Assembly: GCA_026770575.1 (NCBI GenBank)
Contig: MU657594.1
Location: 1-24,188, forward strand
Length of the DNA: 24,188 nucleotides
Source of the DNA: Pelagophyceae sp. CCMP2097
Lineage: Eukaryota; Sar; Pelagophyceae
Direction: 5' to 3'
This document shows positions 1-9,846 of the stretch, piece after piece. The notes beneath the pieces are model-generated. The model was not told where the DNA came from and searched no databases. It saw only the letters and a list, made by a program, of their open reading frames with translations. The position numbers and the translations under genes are program-made. How positions within the stretch are numbered: the stretch's first letter is position 1; the number at the start of each line of letters is the position of its first letter.

Positions 1-45
1 CCTCGTAGTCGGCGTACAGCCTGCCCGGCGCTAAAAATAGCGAAA

Positions 46-80
46 GCGTACCAAATTAGGAGAGCGTACCAAATTGGAGA
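46..80. repeat. short tandem direct repeat
   Basis: Two head-to-tail copies of a 17-18 bp unit that begins AGCGTACCAAATT lie at 46-63 and 64-80. They differ by one extra base and sit just upstream of the first coding region. No function is evident. Confidence 0.6.
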
Positions 81-316
81 GGCAGTTCCCTAATGGACTC
101 CGAATATTCTTGATCAAGGCTCTGAGCAGGCTCCTGCAAGTGCCTCCTGGGGCGCCACGCGCCTCGCTTTGCATCCTTTACCCACGCCGCGCCGCAGACA
201 TCCGCCCCGCAGCGGAGCTTCCTGGCCGTTGCCTCTGCCGTGCTGCAGGGGCCGTCTGCAGGTCGCCCTCGGGGACATCAAGGCGTACAGCGGCTGTGGC
301 GAACGCCACCGAGCCC

Positions 317-1134
317 ATGGAGCTCCGGCGTCTCGCAAGGCTTGCCGAATCACTCGCGCAGATCGTGCGAGTGTCGGCGCAAGTGAAGACGCAGCAGACG
401 TGCGACGCGGCGGTCGAGCTTTATCGATTGCGCCGGAGGCGCTGCGCAAGCTGCAGTGCATGAAGATGGACGTCTCGAAGCTGACGATGAATGAAATCGA
501 CGCGCTCCTCGTCCGCGTCTTTGCTGCCGTGCCGCCCAAGGGCGCCAAGCCGCTGCACGTGCTCGCCCTCCCAGGCGCAATCGATGCCACCCCGGGCAGG
601 CTCGACAACGCACTGGGCGCCGTCGACGAGCTGCGAGTCGATGAGACGCACAAAGACGGCAAGCTCTTAGACGACACCGACCGTGGCACGCGCGCGGCAC
701 ACACCCGCGGTGTCGGCGCGGGCGACGTGCTTTCCGACGGCGACCGCGACGCGAACAGCAAGTTCTTCGACGACGCCAGTCCTGACGCGCGCGCGCCACG
801 CGGGTGCGGCTTCGAGGCGGACGACGTGCTGTCCGACGGCGGCGATTGCGTGGGCAAGCTGGGCGGCGAGCTCGGCGACGCGGGCGACGTGCTTTCCGAC
901 GGTGGCCGCAATGCGGACGGCAAGCTCTCCTACGACGCCAGTTCCGACGCGCGCGCGCCACGTGGACGCGGCCTCAGCGCGCGCGTGCCACGCGGTGGCG
1001 GCCTCGTCGCGGGTGGGGCACTCGGCGGCGGCCTCGACGCGGGCGACGATCTGGATGACAGCGGCGACGACGTCGACGAGACGACGTTGCTGCTGGAAGA
1101 CGGGATCTTAAAAGTCGCATGCCTGCCCATCTAG
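317..1134 (+). CDS. acidic repetitive hypothetical protein, probable frameshift near 434
   Basis: I do not recognise the family. An ATG at 317 opens a frame reading MELRRLARLAESLAQIVRVS, an amphipathic helix-like start, which continues to ...AVELYRL near 434. There the sense-like reading jumps by one base into the frame that ends at 1134 (PEALRKLQCMKMDVSKLTMN...). Restoring one missing base joins the two into about 272 residues. The second half is Asp/Gly-rich with repeated GDVLSDG and DARAPRG blocks. Each frame alone reads as arginine-rich nonsense on the wrong side of the junction, which is why I favour an indel over two genes. An unrecognised intron or a true pseudogene are the alternatives. 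No signal peptide or membrane segment is visible. Confidence 0.45.
717..972 (+). repeat. 162-bp-period direct repeat inside the acidic gene
   Basis: The block at about 717-810 recurs at about 879-972, a spacing of 162 bp (54 codons, so frame is kept). Both copies encode GDVLSDG followed about 20 residues later by DARAPRG. The spacing being a multiple of three supports a coding region expanded by in-frame duplication. Confidence 0.6.
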
Positions 1135-1351
1135 GTCGCCCCTGGGAGCACGCGTCGTTTTCCGCGCTGCTTATGGGGGCGTAGGGCCCGGCACGATTAC
1201 GGCGCCGCCTTCGGGCCGCCCTTCACGAGAATAAGGAAAGACCAACATTTATACAGTCGAAGTCGGCCGCGGGGCAGCGCGCCACGTCGAGCTGCGCGCA
1301 AAAGGGCATGGCTAGGCGTGGTGGATTATCGGGGCGAGCAAGACGGGCGCC

Positions 1352-1648
1352 GTGAATGGCGCCGGCGCCTCGGACGTCTCGGTCGGCCACGCCACGGGCA
1401 CCGCGCTCGACGCTGACCCGGACTACGTGCTAGACGGCGGCCTCGGCGCGTCCGTGCCGCTCGACGGCGGCCAAGGCGCGCGCGCCGCTGCCTCGGGCAA
1501 AGGTACCGGTGCGCTGCTCGAGATGCTGAACGAAGACGCGCCGCGCCGTATAATGGATCCTCGATGGCGAAGGCCTGGCGCCAATGTGTTTTGTGAGCAC
1601 GGCGGAAACCAGCGAAAAGCCCCCAAAAAGGCCGGCTCGAGTTTTTAG
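1352..1648 (+). CDS. short acidic ORF ending in a degraded CEHG motif
   Basis: This 98-residue frame begins MNGAGASDVSVGHATG and contains LDGGLGASVPLDGGQGA, the same style of Asp-Gly repeats as the gene upstream. It could be that gene's 3' exon or a duplicated relic. Its last residues read FCEHGGNQRKAPKKAGSSF. This resembles the CEHGR-x-R-x2-CK-x-CGG modules common in algal repeat proteins, but with the second Cys pair and the CGG lost. That comparison is from memory and is inference. No splice pair linking it to position 1134 is convincing. Confidence 0.3.
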   Translation: MNGAGASDVSVGHATGTALDADPDYVLDGGLGASVPLDGGQGARAAASGKGTGALLEMLNEDAPRRIMDPRWRRPGANVFCEHGGNQRKAPKKAGSSF

Positions 1649-1679
1649 GGGTTGGTATAAACTGGGGGTGAGGTAGCTA

Positions 1680-1749
1680 TGTGTATTGCGTGCCTATTGC
1701 GCTTTTGACGGGATGGACTATAAACGCGCATTGTCTTTACGGGTGTTGT
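1680..1749 (+). repeat. 70-bp direct repeat, copy 1
   Basis: Positions 1680-1749 match 2111-2180 at 65 of 70 bases. Both copies carry in frame the peptide MDYKRALSLR. In this copy the frame then runs into a TTTTGC microsatellite and loses the downstream sequence seen in copy 2, so copy 1 looks like the broken duplicate. Confidence 0.8.
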
Positions 1750-1754
1750 ACCAA

Positions 1755-1803
1755 CTTTTGACTTTTGCTTTTGCTTTTGCTTTTTGCTTTTGCTTTTGCT
1801 TTT
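1755..1803 (+). repeat. TTTTGC microsatellite
   Basis: About eight imperfect tandem copies of CTTTTG/TTTTGC occupy this stretch. It lies directly after the truncated copy of the 70-bp repeat and is translated in one frame as an implausible FAFAFAFCFCF run. The surrounding 1750-2010 is ordinary moderately AT-rich sequence in which I see no gene. Confidence 0.85.
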
Positions 1804-2010
1804 CGCACGATGCTTTTCATTTTGGTCTTAAGGAAATAAAGTGGAAAGTGCTCACGTACCTCTTGCGTCTGAACACACACAAAAAGATCCACCCTACCGG
1901 AATGAATATCATTGCGAGAGCAGGCGTCTTGAACGAAATATTTTTTCCTTTAGGGGTATCTCGGTTATGAGCTCCCACCTCGCGTCTTTTTTATTTATCG
2001 CTAATCTCAA

Positions 2011-2059
2011 AATGCGCCTAAAAGGCGCATTCTAAAAATGCGCCTAAAAAGCGCATTTT
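2011..2059. repeat. two tandem hairpins
   Basis: AATGCGCC/GGCGCATT (2011-2018 with 2024-2031, 5-nt loop) is followed at once by AAAATGCGC/GCGCATTTT (2035-2043 with 2051-2059, 7-nt loop). Both are perfect stems with the same core. They could be a diverged palindromic insertion or an RNA 3'-end structure of the upstream reading frame. They sit 40 bp before the small ORF at 2099. Confidence 0.7.
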
Positions 2060-2098
2060 GTCAAAAGCGCAATTAAGCCGCTTAGATTTAAAAGCGCC

Positions 2099-2278
2099 AT
2101 GAGATTGCAATGTGTATTGCGTGCCTGTTGCGCTTTTGGCGAGATGGACTATAAACGTGCATTGTCTTTACGGGCGTTGTGGGACCCCGAGGAGGAAGCA
2201 GAAAGTCTGCGCGCGTTGGACCCGTTCGGCACCAACACCGCCAGTCTGGAAGCGTTCAAAGCCTGGTGGATCCACTAG
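2099..2278 (+). CDS. small ORF, 59 residues, hypothetical
   Basis: An ATG at 2099 opens a 59-residue frame beginning MRLQCVLRACCAFGE, with an internal ATG at 2144 that would give 44 residues. The downstream part (MDYKRALSLRALWDPEEEAE then SLRALDPFGTNTASLEAFKA) has ordinary composition with acidic and amphipathic stretches, unlike the shadow frames here. Its first half is duplicated at 1680-1749, where the two copies share RA-x-CAF and MDYKRALSLR. I recognise no family. It may be a real short gene, an exon, or a fragment of a dispersed repeat. Low certainty. Confidence 0.35.
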   Translation: MRLQCVLRACCAFGEMDYKRALSLRALWDPEEEAESLRALDPFGTNTASLEAFKAWWIH

Positions 2279-3070
2279 CGTGCGGGGAGCACTTAGGAAC
2301 GGCGCACGGATCGTAAGCATGCGGTTAATTGTAATGTAATTTAGGAATTTCTAATGTTATGTAATAAAAATCACAGGATGTCCAGTCCCGAGGGACCTTC
2401 TCCTGGCCTAGTCAGATCAACCAACTTAGCACGAATTTGATAGGTTTTAAACAAGAATCGATAAATGAAAGTATCAACAAAATGGGGAGTATTATCATAC
2501 ATGATGAATTCAACCTTAGCATGAGTTGATAGAGAATCAAAAAGAGGGATTTTCTCGCTTTTTTTGCTACAACGTTCCTGTCGAGGCACAGTGTAGGCTG
2601 TGTTGTCCTTTGGGTTCTTGGGCGCGCGTTGGCGAGGATGGAGGGCCAACCAAAACCCCTGAGGCCGCAGGGACATGCCGTCGCTGGAGGAGAGCGGCGA
2701 GCGAGCCGCGGTGGCGCTCGAGTGTGGTTGTACCCAACACGACCCAGGTCGGAACGTTTCGGAAGCTTCGCAATCTCTTCAAATCCCTGGGGGTGGGCTT
2801 ACGCGACGCGTGTCGTGGACGAGCAGGGCGTGGACAGCAGTGACAAAGAGAGCTCCAAAGATTTGGGGGGGGTCAATGAAATCCTCCCCCCCGTTGGGAC
2901 TCCACGGCGGTCCCTTACGACGCAAACGTAACCGACTTGTTAAGAGAGTCACATTGCGAAGTTTTGGGGAAATGGGCCGTCTCGCGTGCGCGGTCGTCTC
3001 GCGTGCGCGGTGGGTGCTATGAAAAAGGCCGGCGCGCGTTCGTCGGGATGCGCCGTTAGACAACTGCCGG
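2279..3070. other. AT-rich island and spacer with an unrecognised minus-strand frame
   Basis: Positions 2330-2580 are conspicuously AT-rich compared with the flanks. A minus-strand frame from 2676 to 2371 encodes 101 residues, including KVEFIMYDNTPHFVDTFIYR, which has normal hydrophobic periodicity but matches nothing I know. At about 2865-2890 a run of eight Gs is followed after about 13 bases by a run of Cs, able to form a G/C stem. The sequence from 2900 to 3070 is the 3' flank of the large gene on the minus strand. I see no other gene. Confidence 0.4.
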
Positions 3071-6000
3071 TCACACGATGTGGTCGAGGTGCGACTTGTC
3101 CGGCGTCTCGGCGCCCGGCGCGGCGCGCTGCGGCGTCTCCGGGGCAGCGGGCGGCGGCGACCGCGAGGCCTCGCGCGCGCGCCGGATGCCAGAGAAGGGC
3201 GAGGGCCGCGCCGTGCGGTACGCGGGCTCGACGGGCGACGCCGACCGCCGCGAGGCCCTGCGCTGCTCGGCCGTCGGCGCGTCGGCGGGCGCGCGCCGTT
3301 GGCCGCGGGGCCGAGCGAACATGAGCGACTTGTCCCAGGGTCCGGGCGCCTCCATCGCGGGCCGCGCAGCCGCGGGCCGCGGTGCGCTCTCGAGGCGCCA
3401 GCGGTTGCCGCGCGAGTACTCTGCCGCGACGGCGTAGCCTCCGCCGCCGCGGGGCACAGGCGGTGGCGCACCCGGCGACGGCGTTGCGCCGGGCGGCGGC
3501 GGCAGCCGCGCGGCCGACGCGACGGGCGCCGGCGGCGGCGCGGCGTCCATGAAGCCGGGCCGTTCCGCGCCGGGCGCGGCGTCGGAGGTGCGGCCAGGCG
3601 TGCCGTCGTCGGCCTGGCGGAACTGCTCCAGAGCGCGGAGGAACTGCGACCTCGAGACGTGGTCCGCGTCGCCGTCCAGGCTCTCCACCGAGCTGAGCAA
3701 GAACTCGAGCTCGCCGCCGGAGATGCCTTGCAGCCCGAGCATGTCCACCAAATCTGGGCGTTGCTCCAAATGCTCAGCAAGGGCCGCTCTGGAAGCGAAG
3801 CCTTCGGGGTCGCCAGGCTGCTGCGCGAGGCGGAAGAGGAGCATGCTCGACAAGTCTTCGTTCCACGTTTCCGTGGACTGGTCGTCGTCGTCGACGTCGT
3901 TAAGCATATCCTGCCATTCATCATCCAACAAATCATCCATCGCCCCCACGTCTTCACCTTCGGCCGTCGGCGCCGACTTGTCGCCGCGCTCGGCAGCGAG
4001 CATGAGCTTGGAGAAGAAGACGTCGGAGTTTGCCGCCGAGCCGTCGAACTGCGACGCGGTGTCGTCCTCGTCCAAAACGGCGGCGGGTATGTCCAGGTCG
4101 ATGCCGCGGTTCGAGTTAGGCGGGTAGCGCGGCGGGGCGATAAAAGTCTTGTCGTCGTTCAAGTCCAGCGCGACGGCGAGGTCCGACTCTGCCTTTTCCT
4201 CGGCTTGGCCGCGTTTGTCCATTGTTGGAACATCGTCGAATTCACTATCAAAGTCAGCCTCGGCTTTGCGCTTCCGCGCCGCAATTACTTGGTACGCGAT
4301 CAGGCCCGCGACGCAGATGCAGAGGAGGACTAAAGCGATGAGGACGAGTAACGGCATGAGCGGGAAGCCGGGGAAGACGTCGTCATCGCTGCTCTTCTTC
4401 GAAGACGAGTACTCAGTCGGCGCGGCCGATGGCACCGCCGTCGGCACCGCCGTTGGCGCTGAAGAAGGTGTTGAAGAAGGCATTGAAGACGGATTTGAAG
4501 AAGGCGTTGATGAAGGGGCGGAAGTGGGCTGCGGCGAGAGCGACGGCATTAACGTCGGCATTGATGTCGGATCCGAAGACGGATTTGAAGTCGGGAACCG
4601 CGACGGTAGCAACGTCGGCACCGCTGTCGGAGACGCCGTCGCCGACGGTGCCGCCGTGGGTGATGCGGTGGGATTCGAAGACGGCGTTGAAGAAGGCGCG
4701 CTTGTAGGCCGGATGGCGAAAGTCGGCGCCGCCGACGGCACCACGAGCGCCGTCTCCGCGACAATGCGCCGATTCGAAGCCGCGACGGCGACGGACGACG
4801 ACAGCTGCGCGTCGGACAGGTCGTTTAAAGGCCCCGCGTCGGCACCCAGAGCCCTCGTCGCGATTAATGTCTCGGCCCCGAGGCCGCCAGAATCCACTGC
4901 TGACAGTAAGTCGGCGACCAACGCGTCCTTGGCCTCGGCCGCGGTCAAGTCCGCCGGAGTTTCGAAGCCGACTACGACTTCAACAATAATTGCCGTGGCC
5001 GAGTCGTCGAGCAAACGACGCCTTCGTGACGCCGCCGACACCTGGACGTCCTGCACCGCCGACAGCTTGGGCATGGCCGCCATCAGCGCCGCGCTGACGA
5101 CTTGCAGGGTGCCTTCGGACTCTAACGGGTCTAAAGTGCCGAAATCGAGGACGAACGACGAGATAGCTAAAAAGCTCTCTGACGTCGTCGGCGCTGTTGT
5201 CGGCAGACCCGTCGGCGCGGACGTCGGCGGCGCCGTGGGCAGCGCCGTGGGCAACGCCGACGGCAGCCCCGTCGGCAGCCCCGTCGGCGCCGGGAGCGGC
5301 ATTGTAGTGGGTACAGCCGACGGCGGCACCAGGTGCGTCGGTCGCGGCGTCGGCATCGGCGACGGCCCCGTCGGCTGTAGCGTCAGCGTCGGCGCCGACG
5401 ACGTCGTCGGCACCGCCGTCGGCGATGAACTCGGCGGCGACGACGGCGCGGCGCTGGGAGGCGACGACGGCGCTTCCGTGGGCACCGACGTGGGCACCGC
5501 CGACGGCGCTTCCGTGGGCACCGACGTGGGCACCGCCGACGGCGCTTCCGTGGGCACCGACGTGGGCACCGCCGACGGCGCCTTTGTGGGCATCGGCGAC
5601 GGCGCAGACGACGGCGCCGCAGTGGGCACCGGCGACGGCGCCGCCGTGGGCACCGGTGACGGTGCCGACGACGGCACTGCACTGGGCACCGACGACGGCG
5701 CAGGAGTGGGCACCGACGACGGCGCCGCCGTGGGCACCGGTGACGGCACCGACGACGGCACTGCACTGGGCACCGACGACGGCGCAGGGGTGGGCACCGA
5801 CGACGGCACTGCACTGGGCACCGACGACGGCGCAGCAGTGGGCACCGACGACGGCGCAGACGACGGAGCCGCCATGGGCTTAGCCGTGGGCGCCACCCTG
5901 GGCGCCTCCGACGGCGCCGCCGTGGGCACCGTCGTGGGCGCCGCCGACGGCGCCGTCGTGGGCGCAGCCGTGGGCATCGCCGACGGCGCCACCGCGGGCA

Positions 6001-9000
6001 ACAACGTGGGCGCCGACGTGGGCGCCGCCGTGGGCGTCGCGGCGCCGGCCAGTGCCGACGACGGCGCGAGCGTGGGCTTGGGCGTGAGCTTGGGCGTGGG
6101 TTTGGCGGAGGGCGCGGGCGTCGGCGCTGCGGTGGGTTCCTTGAGGTCAACGACTGCGTCTGGGCAGTTGAGACCATCGTTTGACGAATGAAGCTCCGAT
6201 GCCGTGACGCGGACCACGCTTGCAGTTGCCCCCGCGCAGACGGCGTGCGCCGAGACGGTCGTGTCCGTGTTCCAGCACGTCGACGGGATGGTCAAAGGCA
6301 GCAACAGCTCGAAGAGGCCGTAACCTTCGTTGGAAGCGAAAAACAGCCTCTCCCCGTACGCGAACGCGGCCCCAAAGGCCACCGCACCAGACTCCAAAGC
6401 CGCTGTGCCCCAGTCCACGCTGACGTCCGTGACGACTGCGTAGGCGTCCGCGTAGCCCGTGATAGCGTCGATGCGCGTGACGACGACTTCAAAGGCTTCC
6501 GCCAAGCCGATGAGGTACGTGCCCTCCGCCTCGTCGTCATCGATATAAGTCTCGCCGGCGGGCTCCACGAGCGCGGCCACGTCTAAAACGGCGCTCTGGA
6601 ACAGCGTCGTCGAGTACTCTAACGTGATGTCGGTGACGAACGTGGGCGCTTCGGTATTCACATCTGAGACAAAGTGCATGCCCGCGCCAACGTCCGCGCC
6701 AGGGTTCTTGCTATAATAGTAGTTGAAGCCGACGATGGCGCCGACGTTGGGCTTGGAATACTGCAGAGCGCCGGCGAAGCAGGTTAAACCGGTGGCGTCG
6801 AAGCGGCAGAGCTTTCCAGAGAAAGACCCAAACGAGTAATAATCCCCGTTGGCCCTCATCATTGCCACCGCGTTCACGTGGCCCGTAAAGTAAGTCATCG
6901 TATATAAAGTCTCGTAGGTGCCCGTGGCCGTGTCGAGCTCGCCAACAATATAATGCGTCTCGCCCGCGACTAAAGCAACTTGCACCGGGTTCGAATTGAC
7001 CCCGCAATCAAAGAGCCCAGCCGACGGGTCCACCCAGCACGCCTCGTCGCAGAAGATCAAAGCGTCGAGCGGGCAGTTCATGCCTAGAAAAAGACGGTCA
7101 GACGGGTGGCAATGATGCTCATCGGTCCTTATCACCGCTCTCACCGTCGTTCGACGAGGCCACGTCGGCGCTCGTGACGCGCGTGATCTGAGCCGAGGAG
7201 TCGGCGCATACAGCATGCGTGGAGACGTCCAAGCCGGTGTTCCAGCACGCTTCGGCGATTGTGAGGGGCAGGTCTAGAGTGAAGAGCCCAGACCCTTCAT
7301 TCACCGCGAACAAAACCTGGTCGTCGCCGTACGCAAACGCGGCGCCGAAGACGCCCGTGGCGAAAGACGTGGCGCCGGCGAAGTCCACCGAGACGTCGGC
7401 GATGACGGCGTACGCCTCCGGGAGAAAACCGTCCTCGTTGAGGCGGATGACGACCACCTCAAACGCCCCACCGAGGCCCACGAGATAGACGCGGTTACCG
7501 CCGACGACGGCATCCGCCGTCGCGCCGAGGGCGGCGACGTCGAGGACGCCGTTCGTAAACAGGTCCGTAGAAAAGTAAAAGTTGGCCACTGCCGAAAACA
7601 TCGGCGAATCGGAATTCAATCCTTCCACGACGAACATGGCCGCGTCATCGTCGATGCCCGGGTTGTGCGCGTAGTAGTAATTGTTGCCGACCATCACGCC
7701 GACGTTTGGTTTGTCATACTCTAACGCCGTCGAAAAACACACCTTCCCTACCGCGTCAAACCTGCACAACAGGCCTGAAAAGCTGCCAAAGGCGTAAAAC
7801 GCCTCGGCGCCGGAAGGCAGGTTGCTGCCGAGCATGGCGACTGCGTTAACGTGTCCCGTAAAGTATTCGAGGTCGTACAACAAATCATATTCGCCGGTGG
7901 TTATGTCGAGCTCGCGCACAGAGTAAAATGATTCCCCAGAGACCTTCATAACCTGGACCGGGTTGCCGTTGACGTCGCAGTCGAAGGCGGCCACGGACCT
8001 AGAGTGTGCGTGTGACACGTCTTCACGAGGGCTTTACGGTCCGCTTCACGAGGAGGTCACGCAATGATCATAAACGCACGTGTCGGCCCAGCAGATGTCG
8101 GCGGCGTCGCAGGCCGCCGACGGCGCGGGCGTCGGCACGGGCGTCGGCGCGCGCGTCGGCACCGGTGTCGGCACCGGCGACAGCGTCGGCGCGGCCGTCG
8201 GGGTGCACGTGCCCGTGGCCGTCCCGTCAAAGGCCGCCGCCGAAAGCTCGGCGGCGCAGGTGCACTCGGCCTGCGTCCTCAGTGCGAGGCCCTCCTTGAC
8301 ACAGGCGCCGGAGCAGTCGTCGTAGACCACGTCCACTTCAAATCCCGCCTCGCAGGTCACGCAGTCCGCGTACGGCTTTGTGTTATCAAGCCCTTTGCAG
8401 TCGTCGAAGAAGCCGCAAGTGGCGCACTGCGCAAAGGCGCAATCCTCCTTTGTGACGCCAAACGTTGTGGGGCAGTCCGGGAAATATATATCCGCGGCAA
8501 AGGCCACGCACAGCGCCGCTGGGTAGACGTTCGTCATCAGCAACGCAGAGTACTCGGCACTGGTAACAGAGCACGACCCGTCGTCGTTCGCCTCGATGGT
8601 CGCGCGCCGGGCGCCCAAGTGCGCCGCCGCGTGCGCCGCCGCCGCGCCGCCGCCCCGCGGGCTGCTCGACTGCAACTCGAAGCGAGGCGCACCGCCGGGC
8701 GCAGCGGCTTCCGCGTCGGCCCGCGCCGCCGCCGCAACCGGCGTGTCCAAGTGTCCGTCGCGGAGGAGATTACTCGCTCGCGCTGCGGCCGTCGTGGAAA
8801 ACGCCGTTGTGTATCCGGCGCCCTCGGGCCCGCCATGAGCCGCTGCGTCCACCGAGGGCCCTTCTAGGCTCCGCGGGGCGCCGGGCGCCGGGGCCGCGCC
8901 CCGGCGCGCGCCCCCTGCAGCGCGGAGGGCGATGGCGGCTGAAGCCGCCGCGACGAGGCAAAGCGCCACGCGGCCGAAAGTCGCGCCCGTGTGCGCCGCC

Positions 9001-9023
9001 GGGCCGGCGCCCTTCGGTTCCAT
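3071..9023 (-). CDS. stalked type I membrane protein with duplicated extracellular domain (3 exons)
   Basis: Exons are 9023-8050, 7998-7145 and 7083-3071. The introns are 51 bp (8049-7999, GTGAAG...CTAG) and 61 bp (7144-7084, GTGAGA...CTAG). The total is 5841 bp, exactly divisible by three, giving 1946 residues. The order is: N-terminal hydrophobic segment (about 19-37, VALCLVAAASAAIAL); Cys-rich region (about 148-280); two tandem homologous domains (about 325-608 and 611-915) sharing YFTGHVNAVAM and FGSFSG-x-LCRFDA; Pro/Ala/Ser/Thr stalk (about 920-1240); a mixed domain with SRRRRLL, a possible processing site; second stalk (about 1390-1500); transmembrane helix (about 1519-1543, PLLVLIALVLLCICVAGLIA); and a 400-residue acidic then Pro/Arg-rich cytoplasmic tail with a degenerate EF-hand (DGDADH) near 1745. 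It is probably a cell-surface adhesion or sensing protein. The exact function is unknown, and I could not name the duplicated domain. Confidence 0.75.
4410..4740 (-). repeat. second, shorter stalk repeat
   Basis: This is a degenerate SAPSSTPSSNP-type repeat encoding the membrane-proximal stalk. Codon use is more varied than in the main stalk (no perfect 36-bp copies), so it appears older. Confidence 0.7.
5200..6140 (-). repeat. stalk-coding minisatellite
   Basis: This stretch encodes the main APT/APS/VPT stalk of the large protein. Units are mostly 12-bp multiples. Three perfect 36-bp copies lie at 5466-5501, 5502-5537 and 5538-5573, each encoding AVPTSVPTEAPS. The antisense strand stays open throughout because the unit lacks stop codons in that frame. 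Perfect copies point to recent slippage or unequal crossing over. Confidence 0.85.
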
Positions 9024-9170
9024 GCGCCGTAACCGCCCGCGGGCTTTTTCCGGTCAAACTGGAAAGCCGATATACCGCTCCGAGGCGATTACTCTTGTAA
9101 ACATGTATCATACTAGGGTCGCCGGGCTTCGGGGCTGGTAGATTTGTTTTGGGAATGAGAGAATAGGATT

Positions 9171-9732
9171 ATTACAAGAGCGCGCCGGAGGCACACGGAG
9201 GACTTCGAGCCAAATCCCATTGCAATGCCCACGTTAATTACAAGAGCGCGCCGGAGACACACGGAGGAACCGACTTCGAGCGAAGGATACAGACAAATCC
9301 CATTGCAATGCCCACGTAAATAATTAAAATCATTTAACTAATCACTGAACCTTCAAATCCTCCTTATTTTTATTTTTATTTTTATATTTCTTATTGAGCT
9401 ATTTCTTTTTTTGCTTTTTTTGCGGTCGACCAGATTCGAACCTGTGACCAAAAACTTCTTCTATGATGATTCCAATGAGGCTCCTGCTCGACCTCCACTC
9501 CCAATTTTAGCAATCGCATCAACGACCAATCGCTGAATCGGCCGAGTTGCTGCCCTTTTCTTCCCAAAGGTGGAACCTCACGGATTTACCCGGGGACAGA
9601 CGGAAGGGCAGACGGAAGGACAGAAGGACGGACAGACAAAATTGCCCCTGGTGATCCTTCAATCAAAGGACCCGAAGGGCCCTTGCCGTAAACTGACGTT
9701 GATTAAACGGCAAGGACTCTTCGGGTCCTCAA
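9171..9732 (+). repeat. R1 dispersed repeat, copy A
   Basis: Parts in order on the plus strand: an ATTACAAGAGCGCGCCGGA unit present twice (9171 and 9237); an AT-rich segment; a T-rich tract (9362-9420); a reverse-complement tRNA T-arm-like motif GATTCGAACC (9433-9442); a conserved block to about 9570; a variable GGACAGACGG microsatellite (9593-9640); and a terminal 63-bp hairpin (9667-9729). The same order recurs at 13528-14003. Read on the minus strand it resembles a tRNA-related SINE with box B followed by an A-rich tail, but a clear box A and full cloverleaf are missing. Confidence 0.8.
9667..9729. repeat. terminal hairpin of R1 copy A
   Basis: The arms AGGACCCGAAGGG... and its complement give a stem of about 23 bp, with a 17-nt loop AAACTGACGTTGATTAA. 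The equivalent hairpins are at 11965-12027 and 13937-13999. All three are 63 bp long with identical loops. The arms carry a few unpaired differences. Confidence 0.8.
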
Positions 9733-9846
9733 TAATTAAATTATTTAAACTAATCGCTGAATTTTGCGGCCGACCAGATTTGAACCTGTGACCACCTTCT
9801 TCTTCTATGATGATTCCAATGAGGCCCCATGAGGCTCCTGCTCGAC

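Noticed and set aside
114..923. Long minus-strand frames opposite the first gene
   Set aside because: Ser/Pro/Arg-rich complement of Asp/Gly/Ala codons; no start context or domain.
1134..1352. Intron joining the acidic gene to the ORF at 1352
   Set aside because: No GT-AG pair gives a convincing in-phase junction between the two repeat-like ends.
4149..6191. Long 680-residue plus-strand ORF rich in GTDVGTADGA
   Set aside because: It is the antisense of the Pro/Ser stalk and membrane region. The spliced minus-strand gene has a signal-like N-terminus, duplicated domains, a TM helix and exact splice phases; the plus frame has only repeat translation.
9423..9510. Functional tRNA on the minus strand of R1
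   Set aside because: The T-arm and a partial acceptor pair, but no proper anticodon arm or D-arm forms.
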